A stretch of DNA of 10,292 nucleotides, from contig JAICHC010000046.1 of the NCBI GenBank assembly GCA_025922795.1, positions 1 through 10,292 on the forward strand, in the 5' to 3' direction. Under the pieces are notes generated by a model, which made no database searches, was not told where the DNA came from, and was given only the letters and a program-made list of their open reading frames with translations. Position 1 is the stretch's first letter. Each line of letters starts with the position of its first letter. The DNA comes from Candidatus Binatia bacterium. Its GTDB lineage: Bacteria; Desulfobacterota_B; Binatia; UBA9968. Position numbers and translations under genes: made by a program. Positions 1 to 5,806 of the stretch are shown here, in pieces.

Positions 1-584
1 AATTCAAATTGCCGCATCGCAGCATCAACTGGTTCAAACAGGACGACGAAGAGGTCGACTGGATACCGCCACACAATCTAAAAATTGAGCGGGTCGCGCC
101 GGGACTAAGCATAGAAAAAATGCTTGTGGAGGGCGAGATCGACGCGTTGATCCATCCGGAGATAATCAGGCCGATCCTCGAAAAGGATACCCGTGTCGAG
201 CGGCTTTTTCCCAAGTATCGCGATCTGGAAGTAGATTATTACAAGCGCACCGGGATTTTTCCGATCATGCACACCACCGCGATCAAACAAGAGATCGTCG
301 ATCAACACCCTTCGGTGCCGATTAATCTAATGCAAGCATTCGAGGAATCCAAGAAGGTCGCTTACGAGCGGATGGAAAACCCGCGCATCGTGCCGCTAGC
401 CTGGTTCCGCCATTTCTGGGAGGAACAGGAGGAGCTTCTCGGTACCGATCCGTGGGAGTACGGTCTTGGCGAAATCAATCGGAGAGCACTGCAAACTTTG
501 ATGCAGTACTCCCAGGAGCAAGGGCTCCTCGGACGCCAGATGAGTTTAGACGAGCTGTTCATTAGCACTGAAGCGCATTCATAA
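1..584 (+). CDS. 4,5-dihydroxyphthalate decarboxylase-like / NMT1-THI5-like protein, C-terminal part (partial)
   Basis: The reading frame is open at the left edge of the window, so the N-terminal part of the gene is missing; about 193 residues remain and stop at TAA 582-584. The TTG at 9 is probably not a real start. The visible part has the pattern of the family annotated as 4,5-dihydroxyphthalate decarboxylase or ABC substrate-binding protein of the NMT1/THI5 fold. This includes a VDWIPP stretch, an EKMLVEGEIDALIHP segment, a YYKRTGIFPIMHTT motif that is the strongest signature, and a C-terminal tail with PWEYGL, NRRAL and LDELF. Members either decarboxylate aromatic acids or bind small ligands for uptake; the sequence alone does not decide which. 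An SDR gene follows after only 4 bp, so the two are probably cotranscribed. Family assignment is fairly secure, substrate unknown. Confidence 0.75.
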   Translation, partial: FKLPHRSINWFKQDDEEVDWIPPHNLKIERVAPGLSIEKMLVEGEIDALIHPEIIRPILEKDTRVERLFPKYRDLEVDYYKRTGIFPIMHTTAIKQEIVDQHPSVPINLMQAFEESKKVAYERMENPRIVPLAWFRHFWEEQEELLGTDPWEYGLGEINRRALQTLMQYSQEQGLLGRQMSLDELFISTEAHS

Positions 585-588
585 GCAT

Positions 589-1296
589 ATGGAAATCGCA
601 ATCATTGCCGGCGTCGGACCTGGAACCGGAGCCGCTCTAGGGCGCGCCTTCGCGAAGGAGGGTTACGCGGTCGGCCTGCTTTCACGCCATGCCGATTCGA
701 GTCAGCCGGTCGCTGAAGAAATCAATGCTGCCGGTGGTAAAGCGCTAGCGGTTCAAGCGGACGTGACCGACCGCCGGAGCGTTCGAGCGGCGGTCGCGCA
801 AATTCGGCAGAGTTTCGGATCGATCACGGCGCTAGCCCACAATGCGAGCGGCTACGGTCGCGGCGAATTTCTGCAAATGGACCCGGAACAGATTCGCCAG
901 TCGTTCGAAGCCAACGTGATGGGCGCGGTTCATCTTGCTCAGGCGGTCATTCCCGACATGCTCAAAGCGGGCCATGGCTTTATTTCACTTACCGGAGCTA
1001 CGGCGGCGCTCCGCGGCCGCGCCGGCTTCGCGCCGTTGGCGATCGGCAAATCCGGGCTTAGAATGCTTGGCCAGTCCCTGGCCCGTGAGTTCCATCCCAA
1101 GGGAATTCATGTCGTGCATGTGATTGTCGACGGCCAGATCGACACTCCCAAACTCCGCTCCCGGGAACCCAATCGCTCGAGCGAATCCGTCATCCCGCCG
1201 AGCGCGATTGCTGACGCAGTGATTGCTTGCCTGCGTCAACCCCGTACCGCATGGTCGCAGGAAATCGATCTCCGGCCTTTCGTCGAGACGTTTTAG
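589..1296 (+). CDS. Atypical short-chain dehydrogenase/reductase (SDR) without the catalytic tyrosine
   Basis: A 235-residue cytoplasmic SDR-fold protein starting at ATG 589, 4 bp after the preceding stop, with no convincing Shine-Dalgarno; translational coupling is likely. The N-terminal Rossmann glycine motif is GVGPGTG (residues 8-14), followed by a basic residue after beta-2 (SRH, 32-34), which is usual for NADP(H) preference. D58-V59 after beta-3 and HNAS (84-87, replacing NNAG) follow. Around 133-154 the family pattern SLTGAT, ALRG and GFAPLAIGK is seen. K154 is in the place of the catalytic lysine, but the residue four before it is leucine, so the YxxxK tyrosine is absent. The segment GIHVVHVIVDGQID (172-185) is typical of a subgroup of SDRs that share this loss. 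It may bind cofactor without classical oxidoreductase chemistry, or use another acid. Substrate unknown. Confidence 0.85.
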   Translation: MEIAIIAGVGPGTGAALGRAFAKEGYAVGLLSRHADSSQPVAEEINAAGGKALAVQADVTDRRSVRAAVAQIRQSFGSITALAHNASGYGRGEFLQMDPEQIRQSFEANVMGAVHLAQAVIPDMLKAGHGFISLTGATAALRGRAGFAPLAIGKSGLRMLGQSLAREFHPKGIHVVHVIVDGQIDTPKLRSREPNRSSESVIPPSAIADAVIACLRQPRTAWSQEIDLRPFVETF

Positions 1297-1302
1297 CGTC
1301 CC

Positions 1303-1325
1303 GTCTGTAAGATTGATCTTACGAC
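1303..1325 (+). repeat. Inverted repeat after the SDR gene
   Basis: GTAAGA (1307-1312) pairs with TCTTAC (1317-1322) around a TTGA loop. GTC (1303-1305) and GAC (1323-1325) extend the stem across one bulged T at 1306. It lies 7 bp after the SDR stop. There is no immediate T-tract, the nearest being TTTTT near 1340, so it is at best a weak terminator or RNA-end stabilising hairpin. Confidence 0.4.
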
Positions 1326-1394
1326 TAGATTGGCGTAAATTTTTGGAAACCCATCATACCGGTGCAGAATGAGGCCTCGGCAAAACTCCGGCGA

Positions 1395-1402
1395 GGGGAG
1401 GA
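1395..1402 (+). promoter_or_regulatory. Ribosome binding site that decides the start of the 1407 gene
   Basis: GGGGAGGA lies 4 nt before ATG 1407 and is a near-perfect match to the anti-Shine-Dalgarno sequence. GTG 1362, 45 bp upstream in the same frame, has no comparable site, so ATG 1407 is preferred. Confidence 0.65.
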
Positions 1403-1406
1403 TGTA

Positions 1407-1769
1407 ATGTTTGGCAAAGGGGTATTCCAAGAAGAAGAAAATCTGCTGCGCGATATTATTCGGAGCATCGATAAGAGAGTCGATTACTCAGCGAAAGAGG
1501 GGGAAGGTTCGCGCTTCACGATTCGCGTCAAGCTACGCAATCACGAAGCTGACGTTGTGCTTGACTTGGAAGATTTAAAAGCCGCCCAGACCGACATGGT
1601 AAGGCGCCACCAAATTCGCCAAAAAATTAAGGCGCGCTGCGATCACCTCGATAAATCCCGGTACGGTGACGATGTACTCGGCCTAAAATCCGCGAAAATT
1701 TTGCGCGCTACGCCAAAGCCCGAGGCTCCCGTACACCGGAGCGGATTTGGACGCGGGCCACGACGATAA
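1407..1769 (+). CDS. Conserved-looking hypothetical protein, about 120 residues
   Basis: I do not recognise a named family. The frame is open from GTG 1362, but I choose ATG 1407 because a strong Shine-Dalgarno (GGGGAGGA, 1395-1402) sits a few bases before it and the 15 residues encoded before it look unstructured. The protein is soluble, without a signal peptide or membrane segment. Residues 8-27 are a charged helix (QEEENLLRDIIRSIDKRVDY). Residues 36-53 alternate as beta strands (RFTIRVKLRNHEADVVLDL). Residues 55-83 are a second charged helix (DLKAAQTDMVRRHQIRQKIK and on). The tail from about 100 is proline- and arginine-rich and ends in GFGRGPRR, which could contact nucleic acid, although that is inference. 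It lies between an SDR and a lyase gene on the same strand, 84 bp before the latter. Confidence 0.7.
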   Translation: MFGKGVFQEEENLLRDIIRSIDKRVDYSAKEGEGSRFTIRVKLRNHEADVVLDLEDLKAAQTDMVRRHQIRQKIKARCDHLDKSRYGDDVLGLKSAKILRATPKPEAPVHRSGFGRGPRR

Positions 1770-1822
1770 GCAGCAACCAGACTGAGGGCTTCCCGTTCGT
1801 AGTCGTTTCGCAACGATCGCGA

Positions 1823-1842
1823 GCTGGGTTCAGAGATCCAGC
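1823..1842 (+). repeat. Hairpin directly before the ribosome binding site of the lyase gene
   Basis: GCTGGGTT (1823-1830) can pair with GATCCAGC (1835-1842), including two G-U pairs, around a CAGA loop. The ribosome binding site GAGGGG (1844-1849) begins one base after the stem and ATG 1854 follows. The geometry could influence translation initiation, but such short hairpins also occur by chance. Confidence 0.3.
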
Positions 1843-1853
1843 CGAGGGGTCTT

Positions 1854-2723
1854 ATGCAAAAAGCGCAGCTTATTCGCGACGCATTGGCGCAACATGGCCA
1901 GCTCATCATGCCCGGCATCTATGACGCTCTCAGCGCAAAAATCGCCGCACGCGCTGGCTTCGAGGTCCTATTTATCACCGGCTATAGCCTATCCGCTACG
2001 CTCCTCGGCGAACCCGATTTTGGCATTTTGACTCAGACCGAAGTCGTTGGCGCCGCTCAACGGATATGCGCGGTGGTCGACACGCCGGTCATTGTCGATG
2101 CGGATACAGGATACGGCAATGCAATTAATGTGATTCGAACCGTCGAAGATCTGTTGCGGGTCGGTGCGGCCGGAATCTTTCTTGAAGATCAGGTCTGGCC
2201 CAAGCGCTGTGGCCACATGAAGGGAAAACACGTAATCCCCCGTGACGAGCACCTCAAAAAATTAAGAGCAGCTCTCGATGCCAAAGGCGCCAGTGATTTC
2301 TTCGTCGTTGCCCGTACGGACGCGCGCCAAACGCTCGGGCTTGATGAGGCGATCGAACGCGGGATCGCTTTCAAAGAAGCCGGAGCGGATGCGGTTTTTA
2401 TCGAAGCGCCGGAATCAAAGGAAGAAATGCAAAAAATCGCGCGCCAGGTACCAGGTCCACTGGTCGCGAATATGCTCGAACGCGGCGTAACGCCGCTGAT
2501 GGGACCCAAAGAACTCAAAGACCTCGGATTCGAATTGATCGTATGGCCGTTGGCGCCGCTCTATTCCGTGGCTAAATCCTTGACGGATGTCTACACCACC
2601 TTGCGGCGCGACGGCTCCACATTGGCGATATTAGAAAAGCTCATGCCTTTCAATGAATTCAACGAAATCGTCGGCTTGGAAGAAAAGTACGCACTGGACA
2701 GTAAATATAAATCTCAAGAATGA
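1854..2723 (+). CDS. Isocitrate lyase/PEP mutase superfamily lyase (methylisocitrate- or dimethylmalate-lyase-like)
   Basis: A 289-residue protein from ATG 1854 with GAGGGG 4 nt upstream. It has the full superfamily pattern on a TIM-barrel fold: PGIYDALSA (20-28), the GYSLSATLLG loop (43-52), magnesium-site aspartates VDADTGYG (81-88) and EDQ (111-113). The lyase signature KRCGH (117-121) carries catalytic Cys119, followed by GK, and RTDA (154-157) holds the substrate-carboxylate arginine. The Cys-Gly-His motif argues for a C-C lyase acting on a 2-hydroxy dicarboxylate (isocitrate, methylisocitrate or 2,3-dimethylmalate type) and against a phosphonate mutase. Length is close to PrpB-type enzymes and much shorter than AceA. 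No prpC or prpD is visible, so a role in the methylcitrate cycle is not shown by context. It ends 43 bp from the convergent dnaN end. Confidence 0.88.
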   Translation: MQKAQLIRDALAQHGQLIMPGIYDALSAKIAARAGFEVLFITGYSLSATLLGEPDFGILTQTEVVGAAQRICAVVDTPVIVDADTGYGNAINVIRTVEDLLRVGAAGIFLEDQVWPKRCGHMKGKHVIPRDEHLKKLRAALDAKGASDFFVVARTDARQTLGLDEAIERGIAFKEAGADAVFIEAPESKEEMQKIARQVPGPLVANMLERGVTPLMGPKELKDLGFELIVWPLAPLYSVAKSLTDVYTTLRRDGSTLAILEKLMPFNEFNEIVGLEEKYALDSKYKSQE

Positions 2724-2766
2724 TGACTTCTGCTGTTGTAAACAATTTTGGTCTTAACTCAAAACA

Positions 2767-3873
2767 TTAGAGCCTCATCGGCATTAAAACGTAAAGATAG
2801 CTATCGACGCCGACCTTGCGAATCACGCTCGGGCTAAGCTCGTCCTTAAGTTCTATATCGATCTCGCCATCTCCGCCAAGGACACCCAAAACATCGATCA
2901 AATAACGCGCGTTAAAGCCGATTGAAAGGGCTTTACCGGTGTACTCGGCTTCAATCTCCTCGACCGCTTCGCCTAGATCCGGATTGTTTGCCGAGATCGC
3001 CACTTTGCCATCACTAAACTCCATACGAACTCCCTTATAGCGCTCACTGGAAAGAATCGAGACGCGGCGCAATGCCTGGAGAAGCTCATCGTGTTCAAGT
3101 TTAACGATGTTCGGATTGCCTTTCGGGATGACTTTTGTATAGTCAGGGAAGTCACCGTCGATGAGCCGCATAAAAAGCTCGATCTTGTCTTTGGTTACAA
3201 GACCCAAATTTTCCTTAAACCCCATTGAGACCGCGTCGTCCGTGCCGCTCTCCAATAGCTTTTTAAGTTCCGCTAATCCTTTACGCGGCAAGATCACCCC
3301 TTTGTTCAGTCCGAAAGTCCCGACGGCCCTCTCTTCAAAAGCCAGCCGATGACCGTCTGTAGCCACCATTCTGACATTCCCACCCTGGCCTTGCTCAACA
3401 AAGACACCATTTAAGCTGTAGCGCGTTTCATCCGTCGACACGGAAAAGAGCGTGCGCTCGATCATTTCGCGCAGCGCGGACGCCGGAGTGGTCGAAAGCG
3501 TCTTACCATCGATTATGGGGAATTGCGGAAATTCTTTCGCCTCGATGCCGACAATTTTGAAAACCGATTTACCGCTGCGAATTTCCACCCAATCATTATC
3601 CAGTCGTTTTAACTGAACCTGCTCGCTTGGCACTTCCCGGATAATCTCATAGATCTTCTTTGCATTAATTGTGATGGATCCTTCTTTAGCGACGTCGCCT
3701 TCGACTTCCCCTCTTACGCCGACTTCCAAGTCCGTTGCGGTGACTCGAATCGACCCTTTGGCCGCTTCGAACAGAACATTGGCGAGAATGGGCATGGTGT
3801 TGCGCCGTTCCACGATGCTTTGAGTCCAATAAAGCGTTGCGAGAAGGCTCTCCCGCTTGGCTTTAATTTCCAT
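2767..3873 (-). CDS. dnaN: DNA polymerase III subunit beta (sliding clamp)
   Basis: A 368-residue protein, the usual clamp length, starting at ATG 3873 with a good ribosome binding site GGGAGG (complement of 3879-3884). DnaN forms a dimeric ring around DNA that tethers polymerase III and other clamp-binding proteins. Visible family marks are VTATDLE (44-50), ATDGHRLA (171-178), the LPRKGLAELKKLL stretch (195-207), FPDY with KVIP (242-250), and the C-terminal end YVLMPMRL, which forms part of the hydrophobic binding cleft. It follows dnaA on the same strand after 225 bp, a gap that also carries origin-like elements. recF is not next; a convergent lyase gene lies beyond the stop, so the common dnaA-dnaN-recF-gyrB run is broken here. 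No frame disruption is seen. Confidence 0.97.
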   Translation of the reverse strand: MEIKAKRESLLATLYWTQSIVERRNTMPILANVLFEAAKGSIRVTATDLEVGVRGEVEGDVAKEGSITINAKKIYEIIREVPSEQVQLKRLDNDWVEIRSGKSVFKIVGIEAKEFPQFPIIDGKTLSTTPASALREMIERTLFSVSTDETRYSLNGVFVEQGQGGNVRMVATDGHRLAFEERAVGTFGLNKGVILPRKGLAELKKLLESGTDDAVSMGFKENLGLVTKDKIELFMRLIDGDFPDYTKVIPKGNPNIVKLEHDELLQALRRVSILSSERYKGVRMEFSDGKVAISANNPDLGEAVEEIEAEYTGKALSIGFNARYLIDVLGVLGGDGEIDIELKDELSPSVIRKVGVDSYLYVLMPMRL

Positions 3874-3923
3874 ACTTCCTCCCTGTCACTTCTGTTGTTC
3901 TAAATATATATAAAATTCAGAAG

Positions 3924-3932
3924 TAATAGTAG
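3924..3932 (+). other. DnaA-trio-like motif (TAA TAG TAG)
   Basis: Three consecutive TAA/TAG trinucleotides end 4 bp before the DnaA box at 3937-3945 and are followed on the other side by AT-rich DNA. DnaA-trios, read 3' to 5' away from the box, are GAT/AAT repeats that guide DnaA onto single-stranded DNA. Here that reading is GAT GAT AAT GAA. Assignment is by pattern only. Confidence 0.5.
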
Positions 3933-3936
3933 AGGC

Positions 3937-3945
3937 TGTGAATAA
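3937..3945 (-). promoter_or_regulatory. DnaA box (TTATTCACA on the minus strand)
   Basis: TGTGAATAA on the plus strand is the reverse complement of TTATTCACA, which fits the degenerate consensus TTWTNCACA with no mismatch. It is adjacent to the trio motif and AT-rich DNA. Confidence 0.6.
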
Positions 3946-4098
3946 GGCGGGAAACGCGTTTTGATAAAATAAATCGCGACTATCAGATGTGGCCAAGTTT
4001 GACAGGTTAGTATTCTTTTCAACGTCTCATGACAGCGAGGACAAGAGATCCACAGCTTTCCACAATTAACAATCCCCACTAATCACAAGATACCCACA

Positions 4099-5433
4099 CT
4101 ACTTGCGAACGTTTAAGTTTCGTTCGAGCTTCTCAATCGTCGATTGCATATGGGGGTCTTCTTTGATTCTTCTTTCGATGGTTTTGGATGCGTGGATGAC
4201 TGTGGAGTGATCGCGGCCGCCAAACTTATCACCAATTCCCGGAAAAGAAGCTTCGGTGTACTTGCGGCAGAGATACATAGCGACCTGACGCGGCAAAGCG
4301 ATGTTTTGGGTCCGGCGTTTTGCCTTTAAGTCTCCGAGCTTGATATTGAAATAATCACAGATTGTTTTCTGAATGTTTTCAACAGTTACTTCTCTCTTCG
4401 CGCCATTTAAAGTATTGCGCAGCACGTCTTTTGCCAAATCGATGGTGATCGCCGCTTTGGTCAGGGATGCAAAAGCGCCCAGCCGGGTCAGAGATCCCTC
4501 TAACTCGCGAACATTAGAATCGATGTTCGATGCCAGAAATATCGCGACATCGTGGGGCAACTGAACACGTTCAACTTCCGCCTTCTTTTGCAGGATCGCC
4601 ACGCGTGTCTCCATATCGGGCGGCTGGATATCGGCGATCAAACCCCACTCAAATCGATTCCTGAGACGATCTTCGATTCCAGGAATCTCCTTGGGGAATT
4701 TATCGGATGTGATGACGATTTGTTTATGAGATTCGTACAAAGAATTGAAGGTATGAAAAAATTCCTCCTGAGTGCGTTCTTTGCCGGCGATAAACTGGAC
4801 ATCATCGAGTATCAAAATATCCACGTTTCTGAATTTTCTCTTAAATTCATCCATCTTGTCGCGTCTGAGCGAGGCGATCAACTCATTCATGAAAGATTCC
4901 GAGCTTAGATAAGCGACCTTTAACCCGGGCCGGTGAGCCGCCGCTTGGTGGCCAATGGCATTGACCAAATGAGTCTTGCCCAGTCCGACGCCGCCGTAGA
5001 TAAATAGCGGGTTGTAGTTGTCGCCCGGTTGGTTAGCCACCGCGACGCAGGCGGCATGGGCAAACTGGTTGCTCGCGCCGATCACGAAATTTTCGAACGT
5101 GTATTTCGCTACCAGATTGCTCAGTCGCTGCGGCTTATCACGTTCCTTGTCGTCTTTCCGTACAACTTTTTCCGATGTGGTAAGCTTTGCTAATCGTTCG
5201 TTAACTTGAAAACTGATTTTTACGTCATGCTTCGCGGCTGAACTCAAAATACGTTCTAGCTTGTTGGCATAATGTTCGGTGAGCCAGTCGCGGAAAAATT
5301 TGTTGGGGACGTCAAGAACAAGATCGTTCTTATTCCGGGAGACGAAACGGATCGGAGCAATCCAGGTCTCGAAATTTTGCGCGCCAATTTGATCTTTAAT
5401 ATCTGCCAGCGTTTTTGCCCACAGCTCACTCAT
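4099..5433 (-). CDS. dnaA: Chromosomal replication initiator protein DnaA
   Basis: I use ATG 5433, which gives the family-typical beginning MSELW and 444 residues. An in-frame GTG at 5439 would add two residues, and neither start has a clear Shine-Dalgarno. Domain I covers about 1-80 and a short charged linker (domain II) about 81-105. The AAA+ domain III carries Walker A GGVGLGKT (147-154), Walker B LILDD (207-211) and RELEG (309-313). Domain IV ends with the DnaA signature GGRDHSTVIHASKTI (405-419), which binds DnaA boxes. It opens the origin as an ATP-bound filament and recruits the helicase. Consensus boxes about 60-80 bp upstream suggest autoregulation, and further box-like sites follow its stop. 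dnaN is next on the same strand. The linker is at the short end for the family; nothing is missing. Confidence 0.98.
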   Translation of the reverse strand: MSELWAKTLADIKDQIGAQNFETWIAPIRFVSRNKNDLVLDVPNKFFRDWLTEHYANKLERILSSAAKHDVKISFQVNERLAKLTTSEKVVRKDDKERDKPQRLSNLVAKYTFENFVIGASNQFAHAACVAVANQPGDNYNPLFIYGGVGLGKTHLVNAIGHQAAAHRPGLKVAYLSSESFMNELIASLRRDKMDEFKRKFRNVDILILDDVQFIAGKERTQEEFFHTFNSLYESHKQIVITSDKFPKEIPGIEDRLRNRFEWGLIADIQPPDMETRVAILQKKAEVERVQLPHDVAIFLASNIDSNVRELEGSLTRLGAFASLTKAAITIDLAKDVLRNTLNGAKREVTVENIQKTICDYFNIKLGDLKAKRRTQNIALPRQVAMYLCRKYTEASFPGIGDKFGGRDHSTVIHASKTIERRIKEDPHMQSTIEKLERNLNVRK

Positions 5434-5489
5434 AATCACACCGTTAATTCAGTGGAAATCTACGACAACGTGAGAAAAAGTTACACACA

Positions 5490-5515
5490 GAGTTATCCAC
5501 AGCTGTGGATAACTC
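5490..5515. promoter_or_regulatory. Perfect 26-bp palindrome made of two consensus DnaA boxes
   Basis: TTATCCACA (5493-5501) and its inverse TGTGGATAA (5504-5512) are separated by only GC, and the symmetry extends three bases further on each side. Both copies match the strict E. coli consensus. The site lies about 60-80 bp upstream of dnaA, where it can serve as an origin element, as a DnaA autoregulatory site, or both. Confidence 0.85.
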
Positions 5516-5604
5516 AAAAGTTCTGGTTGCTTCCGTGAAGCGAGGATGCGCAATCGTTCGGATGACAACGGAGACCATCGATTTGACACCTCAGCTGAAA
5601 AAAA

Positions 5605-5629
5605 TTTCCACCAACAGGTGTTGTGGAAA
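5605..5629. repeat. Imperfect inverted repeat with DnaA-box-like arms
   Basis: TTTCCAC (5605-5611) and GTGGAAA (5623-5629) are perfect arms around an imperfectly symmetric centre. The right arm gives TGTGGAAAC (5622-5630), one mismatch from the degenerate DnaA box read on the minus strand; the left arm is a poorer match. It may be a weak DnaA site in the origin region. Confidence 0.4.
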
Positions 5630-5735
5630 CTTTTTTCGCACCCTACCGGAAAGGAAATTGAGGGCGACGCGATTTATTCGGAAGCGTTGTTAATAGTCCT
5701 TTTCAAATTTCATTGCAAGAAAAAAAGAACCCCCC

Positions 5736-5759
5736 AAAAAAATATTTGCCCTCGGCAAA
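5736..5759 (-). terminator. Terminator-like hairpin on the minus strand between hemL and dnaA
   Basis: On the minus strand the 6-bp stem TTTGCC-GAG-GGCAAA (complement of 5745-5759) is followed by TA and seven T. This is an intrinsic-terminator layout with a short stem. No minus-strand gene lies just upstream, so it would stop antisense transcription entering from hemL. It could instead be a palindromic operator, since it ends 3 bp before the hemL -35 candidate. Confidence 0.35.
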
Positions 5760-5762
5760 CGG

Positions 5763-5791
5763 TTGACAGTAGAACACCCCGATGTTAGCAA
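5763..5791 (+). promoter_or_regulatory. Possible hemL promoter
   Basis: TTGACA (5763-5768) is a perfect -35. After 17 bp TAGCAA (5786-5791) is a poor -10 with three of six matches. The implied transcript would begin within about 10 nt of ATG 5807, giving an almost leaderless mRNA, which agrees with the absence of a ribosome binding site before hemL. Confidence 0.35.
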
Positions 5792-5806
5792 CGATTTCGC
5801 CTCTCC

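Larger units (their letters stand above)
3874..4098. other. dnaA-dnaN intergenic region, candidate oriC part with DNA unwinding element
   Basis: This gap is well suited to strand opening. From the dnaN side it holds an AT-rich stretch TAAATATATATAAAATTC (3901-3918) and trinucleotides AAG TAA TAG TAG (3921-3932). Then come a GC-richer AGGC (3933-3936), a DnaA box TGTGAATAA (3937-3945, reverse TTATTCACA, matching TTWTNCACA) and GGCGGG. Farther on are weaker box-like sites: TGTGGCCAA (3988-3996), CTTTCCACA (4056-4064, one mismatch to the degenerate consensus), and two-mismatch sites near 4046-4054 and 4090-4098. The order box, GC spacer, TAG/TAA trios, AT-rich DNA matches the basal unwinding system described for Bacillus subtilis, where it also lies between dnaA and dnaN. 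The dnaN promoter presumably lies here too, but no clean -35/-10 pair stands out. Confidence 0.6.
5434..5806. other. dnaA-hemL divergent intergenic region, candidate oriC part
   Basis: About 370 bp with no convincing gene, between dnaA (leftward) and hemL (rightward). It holds a one-mismatch DnaA box TTACACACA (5481-5489), two perfect boxes forming a palindrome (5490-5515), an imperfect inverted repeat with box-like arms (5605-5629), and AT-rich, homopolymer-rich DNA at 5690-5745. A TTTGCC-CTC-GGCAAA hairpin (5745-5759) and a possible hemL -35 (5763-5768) follow. A short open frame at 5546-5788 has unlikely composition and no ribosome binding site and is not called. Confidence 0.65.

Noticed and set aside
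1330..1353. Possible promoter before the hypothetical gene (TTGGCG with a distant TCATAC)
   Set aside because: The -10 match is poor, two of six bases; not supportable.
1362..1406. Upstream GTG start for the hypothetical gene
   Set aside because: It lacks a ribosome binding site, while ATG 1407 has a very good one.
2724..2766. Possible terminator between the lyase gene and dnaN (TTGT-AA-ACAA followed by TTTT)
   Set aside because: The stem is only four A/T-rich pairs; too weak to call.
4552..4908. Open frame of 118 codons antisense to dnaA
   Set aside because: It lies wholly inside the conserved AAA+ region of dnaA on the other strand and has no independent support.
5546..5788. Open frame of 80 codons in the dnaA-hemL gap
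   Set aside because: It has no ribosome binding site, runs through origin boxes and homopolymer tracts, and its product (many Lys, Cys, Thr) looks like translated non-coding DNA.
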